DNA of 64,000 nt, from assembly GCA_019914995.1 (NCBI GenBank), contig CM034133.1:5146001-5210000 (forward strand). Direction: 5' to 3'. Shown here piece by piece: positions 21,401-36,400 of the stretch. The translations under genes were made by a program, and so were the position numbers. The stretch comes from Acanthochlamys bracteata (lineage: Eukaryota > Streptophyta > Magnoliopsida > Pandanales > Velloziaceae). Every line of letters begins with the position of its first letter. Position 1 is the first letter of the stretch. The notes under the pieces were generated by a model. That model worked only from the letters and a program-made list of their open reading frames with translations. It had not been told where the DNA came from and did not search any database.

Positions 21401-24400
21401 ATGCGATAAATGGAGCTTCTGTACTAAAATTATGATACATATGATTTTGAATATTTTTGGCTGGTATTTACTCCTTAGCATCCCAAAATAATTATTCATG
21501 AAGATGGATCATGATTATCATTTGTCCGTATATCCTTGAGACTATTTGTGGAAGTGTGGAGTTGGTCCACAATTCTAGCCTAGAAAATAGCTCTGGCAGC
21601 CTTTTGATAGCCAAATAGAAGTAAACCATCAGAGAAGATGCTCAATATATTAACACTGCCTTGAAAGGTATCTCTGCTTGACACAAATAATAAAATTTTA
21701 TGCAGGGATGTCCCTTCTAGTGCTGCTTTGCCAATCATTCGGCCTGCTTTAGGAAGGCAGCATTCTATTTCTGACAGGGCAAAAGTGGCTATGCAGGGAT
21801 ACTTAAATCACTTTCTCGGAAACCTGGGTATTGTTAATTCTCGTGAGGTGAGCTTGGCCATGTTGGGCTTTGTGTGATTTATATCTTATCCTTTTGGACA
21901 TATCTATGACAATGTGGATTCCCTGGTTTGTTGTTGATTGGAATTAGGATCTACACCTTTCAATGTTTGAAACTACATTTTCACAAACCTTTTGCCACCA
22001 TTTTGGCATCTGACATGCTTTAAAGCAGTTATAATATCACTAAGAGTTTATTTCTTGGCAATAACATTGTCCTATACATGCGTGTATAATTGCTGCAGGT
22101 ATGCAAGTTTCTTGAAGTCTCTAGGTTATCTTTCTTGCCAGAGTATGGGCCAAAGCTTAAAGAAGAATATGTGTCAGTAAGACATTTACCAAAGATTCCC
22201 AAGGACGAAGGTGGCAGAGGTTGCTGTTCTTGCAATTGGTTCAATTGTTGTGATGGTGGCTGGCAAAAGGTATATTTAGTGATTATAACAATGAGACCTG
22301 AAAGCTGATTTGTGGTTTGTTAATCTGAATGCTTTTGCGATTGAAAGGTCATCAGAATGTAGTAGTAGGAAACACAACTAGCTGTTTTGTTTCATACTAC
22401 TACATTTATCTGTGAATCATGCACTTAAAGCATAGGGGTTTAAAACCAAAGTCAATGTACATAATTTATATTGTTGTACCCATTGTTGGAAGTTGAATCC
22501 TGTAATTTCCTTTAGATTGTAACTTGGTTTGAAATTTCAATTACTAGGAAATAAGCAATTATCAAAGATGTATTAATGCTGTTAGATATGAACAGCACAT
22601 GGCAGTTGGCTTGTGGGCATATAACCTATGTATGGTTCAGTTAAAATTAACAGAGAGAAGCTCAAGTAGTTGCTCTATCACTATTTTATCATATTTAATG
22701 TTTTATGTCAACAATAGGTTGTTTTCCATGTAAGTAAGTAAAAAAGTCATGACTGTTGCAATGACAATGATCTGTTATTTAGTGTTGTGCAGAAACAAGG
22801 CACTGCATAGAATTTTTCTCTTCATTTTCTAGGTGGACATCCATACATAAACCTTTCCATAGAAGGTAATGTGGGTTTGAAGTCTGTTTTAGGTCCTCAC
22901 ATAAACAACCACTATCAAGAACTCCTTTACCATATTGCATGTAAGAGATAATGATGTTCACTGTTGAGTTTCTTCCATTCTTAGAGGAGATGTTCTTGCT
23001 TGTGGGTTGCGTTTAATGATTTCTCTGCATCTGATGGTGTTTGAAGCCATTTAAGGATTCTATAAACAGTTTAGCCTACTTCACTAGTTTGAAGAGAGTT
23101 GCAATCTGAAACTAAGTTCTTTGGATTGCAAGCGCTATTTCCATGCGGTAATTAATGTACCCAAGAATTACTTGGACCTGATTATAAGCTTGTGTATCTT
23201 TGAAAGTTAGCTCATATGTGAGTTTTCTATGATGCTTTGTCATCATGCTGTCTTCTGTTTTTCCTTCATGATTATGTTGTTAATCTTTGAATAATTATTC
23301 TTTTTTTACTTCTGCAGGTTTGGGTTGTACTGAAACCTGGCTTCTTGGCATTGCTGGATGATCCCTTTGATGGAAACCTTTTGGATATAATCGTTTTTGA
23401 TGTCCTGCCATCTTCAGATGGAAATGGAGAGGGCCGAGTTTCACTAGCAAAAGAAACAAAGGAACGGAATCCTTTGCGTTTTGGTTTTGCAGTGAGTTGT
23501 TTTCTATCTTCGCATGAGAAATAACCAAATATACAACTTCTACTTCTAGGTTTCAATGCATAGAACGGTAGCTATTGCCAGTTATTTTACTACAAAGTTT
23601 AGACATCTTTGCAATTATGTAGGCTTTGATTAGTCAAGAATCTTATGCTCGTGAAGAGAAGAATATCTTAACATTAAATAGTTTGTCAAGGATAGAGGTG
23701 GCAAATGAGTGACTTGGGTTAGGTTTTGGTTAGATTGCATTTGATCTGGCTAGCAAGTCACCTTGCCTGTGAACCAACCTGACCCAACTGAAATGGGTCA
23801 AGCCTGATCCAAGTTTCTGTTGGGACGATTTGGTTGGGTGGGTAAAACCTGACTGAACCGGAGCAGATGGTGATTGGTTTCACATGAAGTTGGGAAATAG
23901 AGAAGAAGGATACTGATGGCAGCTGTGGAGGAAGAAGAATTAGATCATGTAGTTATATTGAAAAGGGGAAGAGAAGAAGAAGATCGTCTGAGAAGATCAA
24001 GTAGTTGACTCGGGAATCATTTAGGATATGTAAAAATTTGGGTTTTCCGTTTTGGTTAAGCATGTAAATATTTTGCTAGATATCATTACATGGTTAAAAG
24101 GTTTCGCATAGGAGTATTTACATATGTTATTTGTTATTCAACTACAGGCCTCCATTGCATGTACATGTTATAGAGTGTTTAGCCTGTATAGAACATGAGT
24201 TTCTGCCTTTGCATACTGTAATTCTGATTTGCAGCTCATTCATGTTACTGTAACAAGGTTTCTTGTGGAAGTCGCACCATAAAGCTAAGAGCAAGCAGTA
24301 ATGCCAAAGTAAAGGATTGGGTTGCTGCAATTAATGATGCTGGTCTAAGACCTCCTGAAGGCTGGTGTTATCCTCACCGCTTTGGTTCTTTTGCACCACC

Positions 24401-27400
24401 GAGGGGTTTGATTGAAGATGATAGTGAGGTTCAATGGTTCATTGATGGACGCTCAGCTTTTAATGCTATTGCTTCATCCATTGAAGAAGCAAAATCTGAG
24501 GTAGTTCTTTTGTCATCCATATGAAAATATTACGTCGTTTTTAATGATTTCTTAGTTTTGTATAATAAAATGTAGAAGTGATGTTAAGTTCATTGCAGAT
24601 TTTTATTACTGACTGGTGGCTATGCCCAGAGTTGTATCTTCGAAGGCCCTTTCATTTCCATGAACCTTCCAAACTTGAAGTTTTACTTGAGGCAAAAGCT
24701 AAGCAAGGTGTTCAGGTACTTCTCCCAAGCTCCTGACAGTGTCTTTATTGTTTTGCAATGTCGTTATTGATACTCTCTTCAGATAACGAGAAAGAGCTTG
24801 AGTCATTGAGATATGGGTCTTGGATGCATAACTCAAGCTGATCTGATCTAGGCTGCTACCTCATTATATCATGCTGTTACCATCATGAACAGATATGACA
24901 TGTTAGAATTATGACATCGGAGGAACTTGGAAGTCATGCTGAATCCCTTAATGTTTATATTGTTCTATTTATTTCTTTTACTTTGTAGATACTTGCGCTT
25001 TAGTAACGCAATGATCATCAATGTGCTACATTAGCACTCATAGCATGCATAAGACTTTCCTTGAGTACCTATCATGATGGAGGTGGAAGTGACCGATCGT
25101 AGCATTGAGGATCTCTTGAGTTCCCTATAGTGGGCGAGAACTTGTGAACTCGGCCGTCTGAGTTCCTGAGATCACCTTGGCCCAATCCATTCTGATGTCA
25201 CTCTGAGCTGGTCTGGTCTTCCCAAGTGGGTTGGAAGTCTAAGTGCATGGAACTTGATCTAGTTCTGTGTATGCGAGCATAGGAAGTGATATTGAAAGTT
25301 AGTTTTGCAGGAGTTATTCTGGCAAAGTGATCAGCCCCTTAGACTCCATATTATTTCCATAAAAGGGCTGGTTCAGTTATATTGGAAATATTAAAAAATG
25401 ACAAACGTAGACCTCATGTGAATATGGGTAGAAGTAGTCAGACCTTGACTATCTTTGCACAAAATCCACAAACAAAGTCTTGAATAAAAAGATAATGCAA
25501 CCTTTAAAGCTTATGCAAAACAAGTACTGAGGTGCAATGAAAAAACTCAGCAATTTTGATTAACCACTTTTGGAGGAGTGACAAGCAAAGGACCTGATCT
25601 TGACTTAGTATATTGGCTTGCAAATTTATTACAAGTCATTGGAGTAAATTGTCAGAATTGTGTTCCACCAAACTTTGTAAAGCAAGGTTGTGTTTCATCT
25701 AAAGCCTCCTTCTAGGATAATTTCTCATGACAATGTGTTGAAGAGAAAATTACGAAGCATAGTAAAATTGGCTGAACGTTTTCAAATTCACATCACTCAG
25801 GTATGATTTCGCTGAATGTTTTCAGTTTATGTACAAGAAAAAATAACTGAGAAGCCTTCTATATTATTAATCTAAGAGCTTTGTTGCGTACACTTTTGTG
25901 CTTTATCGACAGCCACATTTAATGATGGGTTAGCAAATGTATTTACGGTCTTCCAGCTCTCCTCCCTACATGCAAAACTTCCATCCAATACTTTTTACTA
26001 GAGAACTATTGGGTCTGCTTGCAGCTTGCTTTTACAGAATTTGCTTCTCCATTTTCTTTTTCTGAATATTCGGCATATAATGTACAATACTGCAACGACT
26101 CCGTAGAAACTTGAGTATTAGAAAGCGGCATTATTTTTCGAAGAGTACTTGGTTCAATAATATGGCAGCTCCATTTGTGTTGTCTAAGAATAAATAGAAC
26201 ATAGGTAATCATCAATCTCTTTCTTCTTCAAAATTCCTGTGCTCATTAAGATTTCTTCTTTATGCCCTGTTCAAAAGAATTGGTTATTTTTAGATGAACC
26301 GCTTATTATATTTTTGGGTTGAAACATGCAGATCTATGTCCTTCTGTATAAAGAAGTTGCTCTTGCTTTGAAGATCAACAGCTCATACAGCAAGCAAAGA
26401 CTGCTTAACATCCATGAGAATGTGAAAGTTCTTCGTTATCCTGATCATTTCTCAACTGGTGTTTATTTATGGTATGATAGTATCTAGCTATGGCTTTCTT
26501 GCTGTTTCAAGAATGATGATTTTTGACTCTGTAATATTTTGGTTTCTGAACTTATAAAATGCCCATCCTGATCTAGGTCTCATCATGAAAAAATCGTGAT
26601 TGTTGACAATAAAGTATGTTATCTTGGAGGACTTGATTTGTGTTTTGGGCGTTATGATACTCCTGAACACAAGGTTGCTGACTTCCCTCCTATGGTATGG
26701 CCTGGAAAGGACTATTATAATCCTAGGTGAGCTAATGTTGATTCTTCTGTTAACTTTAAAAAATTCAGACCTTTTTATTCATAGTGTTTTATCAATCTAA
26801 AAGTTAATTCTATGTCACCTACTTCCTCTGAAAGTGTTTCCTATTGCAAGGGAATCTGAGCCAAATTCTTGGGAGGATACCATGAAAGATGAACTGGATC
26901 GCAAAAGGTGTCCTCGCATGCCATGGCATGATGTTCAATGTGCTCTTTGGGGTCCCCCTTGCCATGATGTAGCAAGACATTTTGTTCAGCGTTGGAATTA
27001 TGCTAAGGTTAGCCTTATGAAATAAAATGGTTTTTGTTTTGTTTCTTTCATAGCTGTTCCACCTAGTGGAATGAGTCTTAGTTGTAAGATTGTTGTGTGT
27101 TTTGTTTCTTTCTTTTCATGTTATGATTTTTTCATGTTCAAAAATTTTGCAGCGAAATAAAGCTCCATACGAGCAGACAATTCCTCTGTTAATGCCTCAG
27201 CAGCACATGGTTATTCCACATTACATGGGAGCACAAAGAGGCATCAGTAATCAAAGGAAAGAAAATGATATACACAAGGACATTAAGAGAGATGATGCAT
27301 TCTCTTCGCGTCCATCTTGTCAAGACATCCCATTGCTCCTGCCCAAGGAGCCAGGTGGACCTGAGACTTCAACTGGAGATTCTAAGATGAATGGACATGA

Positions 27401-30400
27401 AAAGAATTTTGATTTAGAAGATCATGTTTACAGAAGTACTCAGAATTCTCCTTTCACCTTTAGAAAGCCCAAGGCCGAGCATCCCTCTGCTGATATGCAG
27501 ATGAAGGGTTTTGTCGATGATGTTGTGTCAACAAAAACTGAGAGGGATAAAAGTCTTGATGCAAATTCACAGCTGCTTGGGCATAAGGTAGATAATGAAT
27601 GGTGGGAGGCACAAGAGCGAGGTGATCAAGTGGTTTCTGTTGAAGAAGCTGGACAAGTTGGTCCCCGAACTCCATGCCGTTGTCAGGTAGTAAAAATGCG
27701 AAGCTTCTCAACAGTACATTTATTCGGTGCTCCCTGTTTATTATCTCTTAGACCTTCTATGTTATTGGCAAGTGCTTTTTGATCTATATTTTGCTTTGGT
27801 TGAATTTGGCTCTTTGAAATGTGCATTAACAAGTGATTGTGGAAATGAATGACTGTTTAGAGGGCATAAGTTAAAATTGTGAACGTGGATGATGTGAAAC
27901 ACTCTTTCGGTTCTTTATTTGGGCATCTTTATAACTAACTATTGTTTGTTTTGGAAGATCGCTGATTATGGGATATATCTTTCTTTCTCCTTTGTATTCT
28001 ATGTACCATTGTTGGAGCAAGAAATATGAATTCTGAAGCTCTATGTTTTGACTTGTTCGAGATGATATCTGACAACCCTTAATAGTCTTATAGAACGCTC
28101 TTGTAGTGTATGCAAAGCTCCCAATAATGTTATACCACTCACACCACTAACAACTACCATTTCAAAACATAAGAATTCATGTCCCAAAAAAATGCCCTTC
28201 GTTCTATCTATTATCTATCTTATTCGGTTATAAAGTTTTTTTTTAAAATTCCTTTTTCCATTCCCAGTATCAGATATTCATCATTAATACTAATTTAAAT
28301 TAAATTAACATGGTAGATAGATAGAAGACAGAAAAGAATGAAATTCTGGTAAACATGTTCTAACGTTTGCTGAGCTATCGCCAAAATGGCCTTGACAGAC
28401 AGCATCTTGACAGACAGCATTTCTCTTTTCTTTGACAGTACGATTCAGATAAGATTCATGATATAGTGGTTGCTTTGCATTATTGGAAATACCACTTTAG
28501 TCTTACTGTTATGTAGATTTTGGTTTTGTTACTATTTCAGAGTTTGAACATCTATAGTGTTTGGTTTCATGTTAGGAAGATTGTCTTTTTAAAAAGGTTA
28601 TTCTCTTGTGTAGGCAGTTTCAAATGATTATTGAATGACGAATTTTGTTTTTTTCTCCAAACCTGGGAATGGGATCTCTTCTTTCTTTATTTTTTTCTAC
28701 TCTGGCTTTTCTACATCACAGTACTTGGTTTGTCTTTACGGCAGTTGTTGTTCAATTAGACGGAGAGGGTACCTCCTTGTTCATGATGTGCTTTATCCTT
28801 CACCCTTTCATTCTTTTATGCATGTATTTTGATGTTTATACATTCTTAAAGGCCAGGGCTGTACTCTCTTTTCCTGATATTTGTGAATCTGTGATCACAC
28901 AGGTTATTCGAAGTGTTGGCCAATGGTCTGCTGGGACAAGCCAAACTGAAGAAAGCATCCATAATGCTTATATCTCACTTATTGAAAAAGCTGAACACTT
29001 CATATATATTGAGGTGAGCATTGTTTTAAATTTGTTTCATTTTGTATTATGAGAATTTTATATAAATTTGCTTCATGCTATCTTTTGAGCTATTTTTGAT
29101 GTCCAGAATAAAAATATAACATATTACTGAAGCATGTAGAAGATAATTATCACAATTATAACTACTGAAGACTTAAGAAGGGCAGATAAGGATTTGATAT
29201 GTTAGAGGCCAGAGTAGTTGGTTGTTGGATGTGCCATAGATTAGCTGTAGTTCTTTTGAGCATTCAATTTTAAAAGTTAGGAGCTATACATGATCGAAGT
29301 AGATACAACTCTTGTCAAATGTATCTCTAACTCTTTATAACAGAATGTGTCTCAAACTTTAACTTTGCCGTAGGCTTAATGACATTAGTGGTCCACGTGT
29401 GCTTCATTCGGTGTCAAAACAATCCCCGAGGCTAATTCAACTACCAAACTAGTTCCCAGGGTTACCTTATGTTACCTTTCCTCAGGATTTCACTTATGCT
29501 ACCAACTATTTCGCCACCCTTTGTTTTCTGCCAAAAGGCGTAACAGTTTGTCTGCACGAAAATTGACATGTGGTAAATTGTGCTTATCAAATCAGGTGAA
29601 ATACTTGCATATTGTTCATGTTATTGGCAGAAATCAAATGTTTGTGGACTATTTAATGAGGTAAGATAAACCCTATGGACTAAATGTAACAAAGTTAACC
29701 TTGGGACTGTTTTGACATTTAAGTGATACGACAGGGACCACTGATATTGTTAAGCTTGTCATATGACATAATATAAACGTTGAAATTGCTCTCCTTATGT
29801 CAAATTCCTCAAGCTGGAAATTGCACATCTTAGGTAGTACTGAAGTTTTCATTTCAAGCATATTAAAATTTTAGCTGTGTGTCCTTTGATTTGTGGAATG
29901 AGCATTGGATTTTATTTAAAATATTAAAATCACCTAGGAATTGGAAAATTAGGACTCTTTAGGTTCATGTCAGGTAAAGATCTCATGCTTTCGCTGATAT
30001 TGTCACGGACTTAGAGTTTTACTTTGGCTCGTGCGGCACTTAGTCACGATCCTTTGTGGCTAAGTCAGTCTTTACCCAAAAGAGCTATCAAAGATAGCTA
30101 AAGACTTTGTGGCAAGAAGGGACTTAAGAGAAGAGATGAAAGCTTGCAAGAGAGAGTTTTGAAGAGAAAGCTTTATATAGCTATGCTTGTATTACAACTC
30201 TTGTTTCATGCCCCCAAATGAGGGCTCACCCCCTCTATTTATAGCTTCTCCACCTCCTCAATGGACGGTGGAGATTGTTTCGATCGGACGTTGGAGAATA
30301 CATGATCCAGAACGTTCTTACAAAATATCCTTTACAAGAGTTTTCACCTTTCTAGAGTATTCTCTTGCCTACTCTAGATTTATGCCAACTATCCTTTGTC

Positions 30401-33400
30401 TAGAGTATTCTACCATACTCTAGACTTTGCCTATGCACAAGATAAATTTACTTAGGCAAAAATAATTTTACCAAGGTAATTTAGGTTGGGAGAAGGGTCA
30501 AAATAACAATACCATAACATTCTCCCCCACCTATTCTGCGATGTCCTCAGCGCGGCGAGATGTTTTGGCGGAATTCTTGTATCTTTGATTGAAATTGCCA
30601 TAAGTTGAGTTCGTGCTCCCAACTTGCCTCACTATCGGGTTGTCCTCTCCACTTTACCAAGTACTCCTTATACCTTGGATGGGAACCACGTCGTGGAATA
30701 ACTCGATGGGCCAAAATTTTCTCCACATCTCGTTCTTGTGCAGTGGCGATGGAGGTGGGATCTCTTGAGGATTCACCCCTAGTTGGATCCTCTTTATCGG
30801 CATGGTATGGCTTCAAGAGGCTAACGTGAAAATCGGATGAATTTCCAAATGTGAAGGTAACCTTACCCGGTAAGCCATCTTGCCGATCCTCTTCTTAATG
30901 GGGAAGGGTCCTTCATACCTCCGTATAAGACCTCTATGTAGCTTTTGTAGATGATGAAATGTGCGGGCTTGATGGGGGAAGGAGCTTTACCATGACTAAA
31001 TCTCCTACGTTGAATTCTTGGTGCCTTCGTTTGTGGTCCGCCCATTTCTTCATCTTCTTTGTTGCCTTTGCCAAGTAGGACCGAGCAAGTTCTGTCTCGT
31101 CTTGCCAGCCTTTGGCAAACTTGTATGCGGATGGACTCTTCCCCTTGTATTTAGTGGCAATGGTGTGTGGAGTCATGGGTTGTTGTCCTTGCACCAGCTC
31201 AGATGGACTTGTTCCAGTTGACTCACTTTTTTGTAAGTTATACGAGAATTGGGCGATATCCAGCAATCTTACCCAATCTCTTTAGTTGGCACTTACGTAA
31301 TGTCTCAAATATACCTCCAACAAGGCATTAACCCTTTCGGTTTGGCCATCGATTTGTGGGTGGAAGCTAGTGGAGAAGTTGAACTCGGACCCCAATATCT
31401 TGAATAGCTCCGTCCAAAATCTCCCGGTGAATTGGGTGTTGCGATCGCTTATAATGGTTTGTGGAATTCCCCAATACTTTACCACATGCCGAAAGAATAG
31501 TCGCGCCGCATCTTCAGCATTGAACTTGATTGGTACGGGGATAAATACTCCATATTTGCTGAAGCGATCTACCACGACCATAATATTGCCACAACCCTCG
31601 GATTTTGGCAATCCCACGATGAAATCCATAGAGACACTTTCCTATGGTCTCCCGGGAGTGGGCAAAGGTTCCAATAGGCCTGCTGGACGGCGTTAGTCTA
31701 TCTTGTCTTATTGGCATACAAGACAAGTCTTCACATAGAGCTCAATATTGTCCATCATTTGTGGCCAATAGTACGCATCTTCTACAAAGGCTATCGTTCG
31801 ATGCATACCTGGGTGTCCTGCCCATTTGGAATCGTGGCATTCCTTGATGATCTCCTTCCTCAAGCCTCCCCATCTTGGAACGTAAAAGCGTCCTCCTTTG
31901 GTAGTAAGCACATCGTCATCTAGCCAAAACTTGCGGGTCTTGCCTTGACTTGCAAGTTCTTTTAGTTGCTTGGCTTGTGGGTTGTGCTCTATCCCTTCCT
32001 TAATGCGCTCCACCAAAGGAAATAATGGTTGGATAATGGCAGCTAGTTCGGCTTTCCTGCTTAATGCGTCGGCTACCAAGTTGGCCTTTCCAGGTTTATA
32101 CTTCATGGTGAAGTCGAACTCTGCCAAAAATTCTTGCCACCTTGCTTGCTTAGGGGATAACTTCTTTTGGTTGAGGAAGTAGCTGATTGCCACATTATCC
32201 GTCTTGACCACAAACTTGGAGCCCAACAAGTAATGTCTCCAAGTTCTCAATCAATGCACTACTGCGGTCATCTCTTTTTCTTGGACTGTGTAGCGACGCT
32301 CGGTGTCGTTGAGCTTCTGGCTCTCATAAGCAATAGGATGACCATCCTGCATTAACACACCACCAATTGCAAAATCAGAGGCATCTGTGTGTACTCATAA
32401 CTTTTGGTGTGATCCGGGAGGGCCAACACGGGTTCTTCTATCACCGCCTTCTTTAGTGCTTCGAATGCTTCTTGGCACTTGGCATTCTAATCCCATATGC
32501 GGTTCTTTTTGAGAAAATCGGTTAATGGGGCTGCTATGGAGGAGTAACTCCGGATGAACCGCCTATAGTAGTTGATTAAACCCAAGAAGGATATTAATTC
32601 AGGCATCTTCTTTGGCGGTTTCCAATCCTGGATTGCCTTTACCTTGGTTTTGTCCATGCGAAGCATTCCTTTACCAATGATATGCCCCAAGAATGCAACT
32701 TCCTGTTGAGCAAAAGCACACTTTTCCTTCTTCACATATAACTCATTCTCACTTAGGACTTGGAAGACTTGGCGTAGATGTTGGACATGTTCTTGTAGTG
32801 TCTTGCTGTACACTACAATGTCGTCCAAATATACTACGACAAACCGATCCAAGAACCTTTGGAAAATTTTGTTCATAAGTGTGCAAAATGTGGTCGAGGC
32901 ATTTGTTAATCCAAATGGCATGACCAAGAATTCGAATGAGCCATACCTGGTGACACATGCTGTTTTAGGCTCATCTCCTTCGGCAATCCTTACTTGATAG
33001 TAGCCCGATCTTAAGTCCAACTTTGAGAACCAACGCGCTTCTCCCAATTGATCAAATAGGTCCGCGATCAATGGGATTGATTATTGTTCTTGATTGTGAT
33101 CTTGTTGAGCGCCCGATAATCTACACATAGTCGAAGAGACCCATCATGCTTCTTCTGGAACAACACGGGTGCACCATAAGGAGCCTTCGACGGCTGGATG
33201 TATCCCACATCCAATAATTCCTTTAGTTACCGTCTCAACTCTTCTAGTTCTGGCAGAGCCATCCGATAAGGTACCGCAGCAGGGGGCTTTGTGCCAGGTT
33301 CTAACTCGATGTGATGATCCACCTCCCTTTTTGGTGGCAATTTCTTTGGCAACTTCGGCGGCATAACATCCTTGAACTCTTCAAGGACCTCATGGATTTT

Positions 33401-36400
33401 CCTTGGTAGCACGTCCGAGTGGGTAGACCCTTCCTCCTTAAGTGCGGCCAAGAAGGTAGGTTGTGCTTTCTTGACGCCTTTCCAAAGTTGCATGGCAGAA
33501 ATGTTTTTGGTTTGGAGGCTTATTTCTCGTGATAAATGTACCATACAGGTATTCCCTTCTTCCAAAATACACATTGTGTTGGCAAAGGGAATAGGTACGG
33601 CCTTTACACGATCCATAAACTCCATACTAAGAACTATAGGATAATCGTCCATAGGCACAATAGAAAAGTCCACAGGGCCAGACCACTCATCTAGGCAAGC
33701 TTTTACTCTATGAGCAACACCCAAAACTGATTTGGGTTCAGAGTTGACCGCCTTAAGCCATCCTTGCCCCTTCTCATATCGGATACCGAGCATTTTAGCC
33801 TCTTTCTCCTCGAGGAAGTTGTGGGTAGCCCCTGTGTCCACCAAGGCGCGGACCTCGTGTCTATCGATTTTGGTCATCACGTATAGTCGCCCCTTCTCGC
33901 GCTTCGGTGTCTCGACTTTGGTTTTGACGGCATTGAGGATTTGCAAAGAGCCCATCTTTGTTTCCTCGTGTGTTGGTGCCTCACTTGACTCGATCAATGC
34001 CGAGAGTTTGCTTCGTTTCGGACATTCTCTCGCCATGTGAGGTCCATCACAAAGGAAGCATTTCAAAGTCGGCTTTCCGCTACGATTGCTTCCTTGGTTT
34101 TTGCTAGAGCTTGCCTTGGACTTTGTTGGGTCATATGTTGCCTCCTTGATATGGTGGGTGTCTCCCCCACCTTTGCCCTTAAAGTTCTTTTGAGGCTTGT
34201 TCTTCTCGGGCTTCTTGAACTCGATTAGGGACTCGGCTATAGCGATGGCAAAGTTGAGGTCTTGGGGTCCCCCTTCGTTGGATTTTCATCCTAGCCCATA
34301 TTTGTAATCCATCCATGAAGGTGAAAAGGGCCTCCTTGTCTGGTAAGTCGGAGATCTTCAGGATCAATTCTGAAAATTCCTTGACGTAGTCCCTAATGCT
34401 TTGCCCTTTTGTGTTAGGCGTCGAAGTTTGGCCCTAGCTTCATTTTTGGCATTCTCCGGGTAGAACTGCCGCTTGAGTTCCCTTTTGAACTCATTCCATG
34501 TGACAATGGTGCATGCGTTCCTTTCAATTTCACCATGCCTCCGTCTCCACCATACCATAGTTGTGTCCTCGAGATAAAGGGTGGAATGGTCGATTTTGCC
34601 AGCATCCCCCGTGATGTTGGCGCTCCTGAAGAGTTGCTCCAAGCTCCACAGGAAATTATCAATTTCCTTTGCATTCCTTGCACCCTTGTAAGCCTTTGGT
34701 TTAGGAACTTCTACTTTCGTAGAAGTTGATGTTGAGGGTGTGGCGGCAACTCCCCCTTGCGTAACCGCTATTTTGCAAAGGGCACAATCTCTTTTGACGT
34801 CCCTCAACTCGGTAGCTAATCTTACGACCTCTTCCCTAAGGGCCGCAATATCTGCCCTAAGAGCATCAATATCACCAAGGAGAGAGTCTTTCAGAACCTT
34901 ACCTTAGTTTGAGCAAGTGCCGGCCACTGTGTTCAAGGCGCTTTGCATTTCCCCGCGAAGCTCTTCTTGTCCCTTTTCGAGCTTCTCAATGCTTTGGCCC
35001 ATGTCCTCGAACTGATCCATTCTATCGGCAATAGCTAGCTCCACCTTAGCAAGTCTGGCTGTGACATCCGACATCACATCCCTAGACTTCTCCTTACGTT
35101 GCTTGGTGCCCTCGGGAGCTATTCTCTCCATTTCCCGTCCCTCGAAGGTAGTAACGTCACTACCACTAGCCATCTCCCAAGCCAAACGTTGGTTCTGATA
35201 CTACTTGTCACTGACTTAGAGTTTTACCTTGGCTCGTGCGGCACTTAGTCACGATCTTTTGTGGCTAAGTCAGCTTTTACCCAAAAGAGCTATCAAAGAT
35301 AGCTAAAGACTTTGTGGCAAGTAGGGACTTAAGAGAAGAGATGAAAGCTTGCAAGAGAGAGCTTTGAAGAGAAAGCTTTATATAGCTATGCTTGTATTAC
35401 AACTCTTGCTTCATGCCCCCAAATGAGGGCTCACTCCCTCTATTTATAGCTTCTCTATCTCCTCAATGGACGGTGGAGATTGTTTCGATCGGACGGTGGA
35501 GAATACATGATCTAAAACGTTTTTACAAAATATCCTTTACAAGAGTTTCCACCTTTCTAGAGTATTCTCTTGCCTACTCTAGATTTATGCCAACTATCCT
35601 TTGTCTAGAGTATTCTACCATACTCTAGACTTTGCCTATGCACAAGATAAATTTACCTAGGCAAAAAGAATTTTACCAAGGTAATTTAGGTGGGGAGAAG
35701 GGTCAAAATAACCATACCATGACAATATGGATTGGTGAAGAATGGCCCATTCACAGACTGAGAGACAAGTTAAGGTGCATGCTTCAGAGATTTTACTCTG
35801 AGAGAACTGAATTTTGTAGTGTCATGTATCAGTTACTTTTTATAAATCTGCAGTAGGTACTACGAAAATGCTTAAATTCTTGCTTGCTTTATAGAATGAG
35901 TTTCTTCTCTAGCTAAGTAACATCTTAGTCACCTTCTTGCTTCATGCTTCATGAATTCATCTTAAAATGAAGTAAATTGTGCACTGCATTGCAATTGGTA
36001 AAATCGGTATGGTGAAGCAATTTGGGACTTCAATCACCTCTGTGTATTGACTCAACAAAAATTATTTTCTGGATTTACACTTGTTCAGTAAAGTTTTCTT
36101 ACTTATGTGCTATGTGTGCTCACATCTCTCAATTTCTAGGGGGATAACAAATGCCATTTTCTCTGCTGATCCTAGTTTTCTTCAAACATGTTGCTAGGCT
36201 TAATGAACTTTGGTATGAAGAAATTAGATTGATAATATCATCTAATAAAAATTATATGAATTATATTTTAGGATACTATAGGACCAAAATTATAAAACTC
36301 TTTGAAAATGGTCAATCTTATATGATGTTTACATGTGAGTGAAAGCATAATACATATCTTATCTTTTTTATTGACTATATTTGGTAATATGCTCCTCAAT

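Larger units (their letters stand above)
30001..35724 (-). mobile_element. Ty3/gypsy chromovirus, complete structure, in PLD intron 13
   Basis: Two 519-bp LTRs bounded by TGTCA/TGACA-type ends enclose a minus-strand body. From right to left it holds a Met-tRNA-like primer site (agtatcagaacc, next to 35206), coiled-coil gag, retrotrans-gag domain, zinc knuckle, DTGA protease, YLDD reverse transcriptase, RNase H, HHCC/DDE integrase and a C-terminal chromodomain, then a polypurine tract (aggtgggggagaa, 30532-30520). RT before integrase plus a chromodomain makes it a chromovirus. Flanks share atat on both sides, a short possible target duplication. It lies antisense to the host gene. Frameshifts and stops break the ORFs, so it is not autonomous now. 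Confidence 0.97.

Noticed and set aside
24716-26331. Possible nested gene in PLD intron 8
   Set aside because: Only short frames without family resemblance or splice support; ordinary intron.
28645-29052. 135-codon plus-strand ORF
   Set aside because: It is PLD exon 13 (28903-29013) extended by chance into both flanking introns.
30187-30423. 78-codon ORF repeated at 35392-35628
   Set aside because: Both copies lie in the chromovirus LTRs; antisense chance frames duplicated with the LTR.
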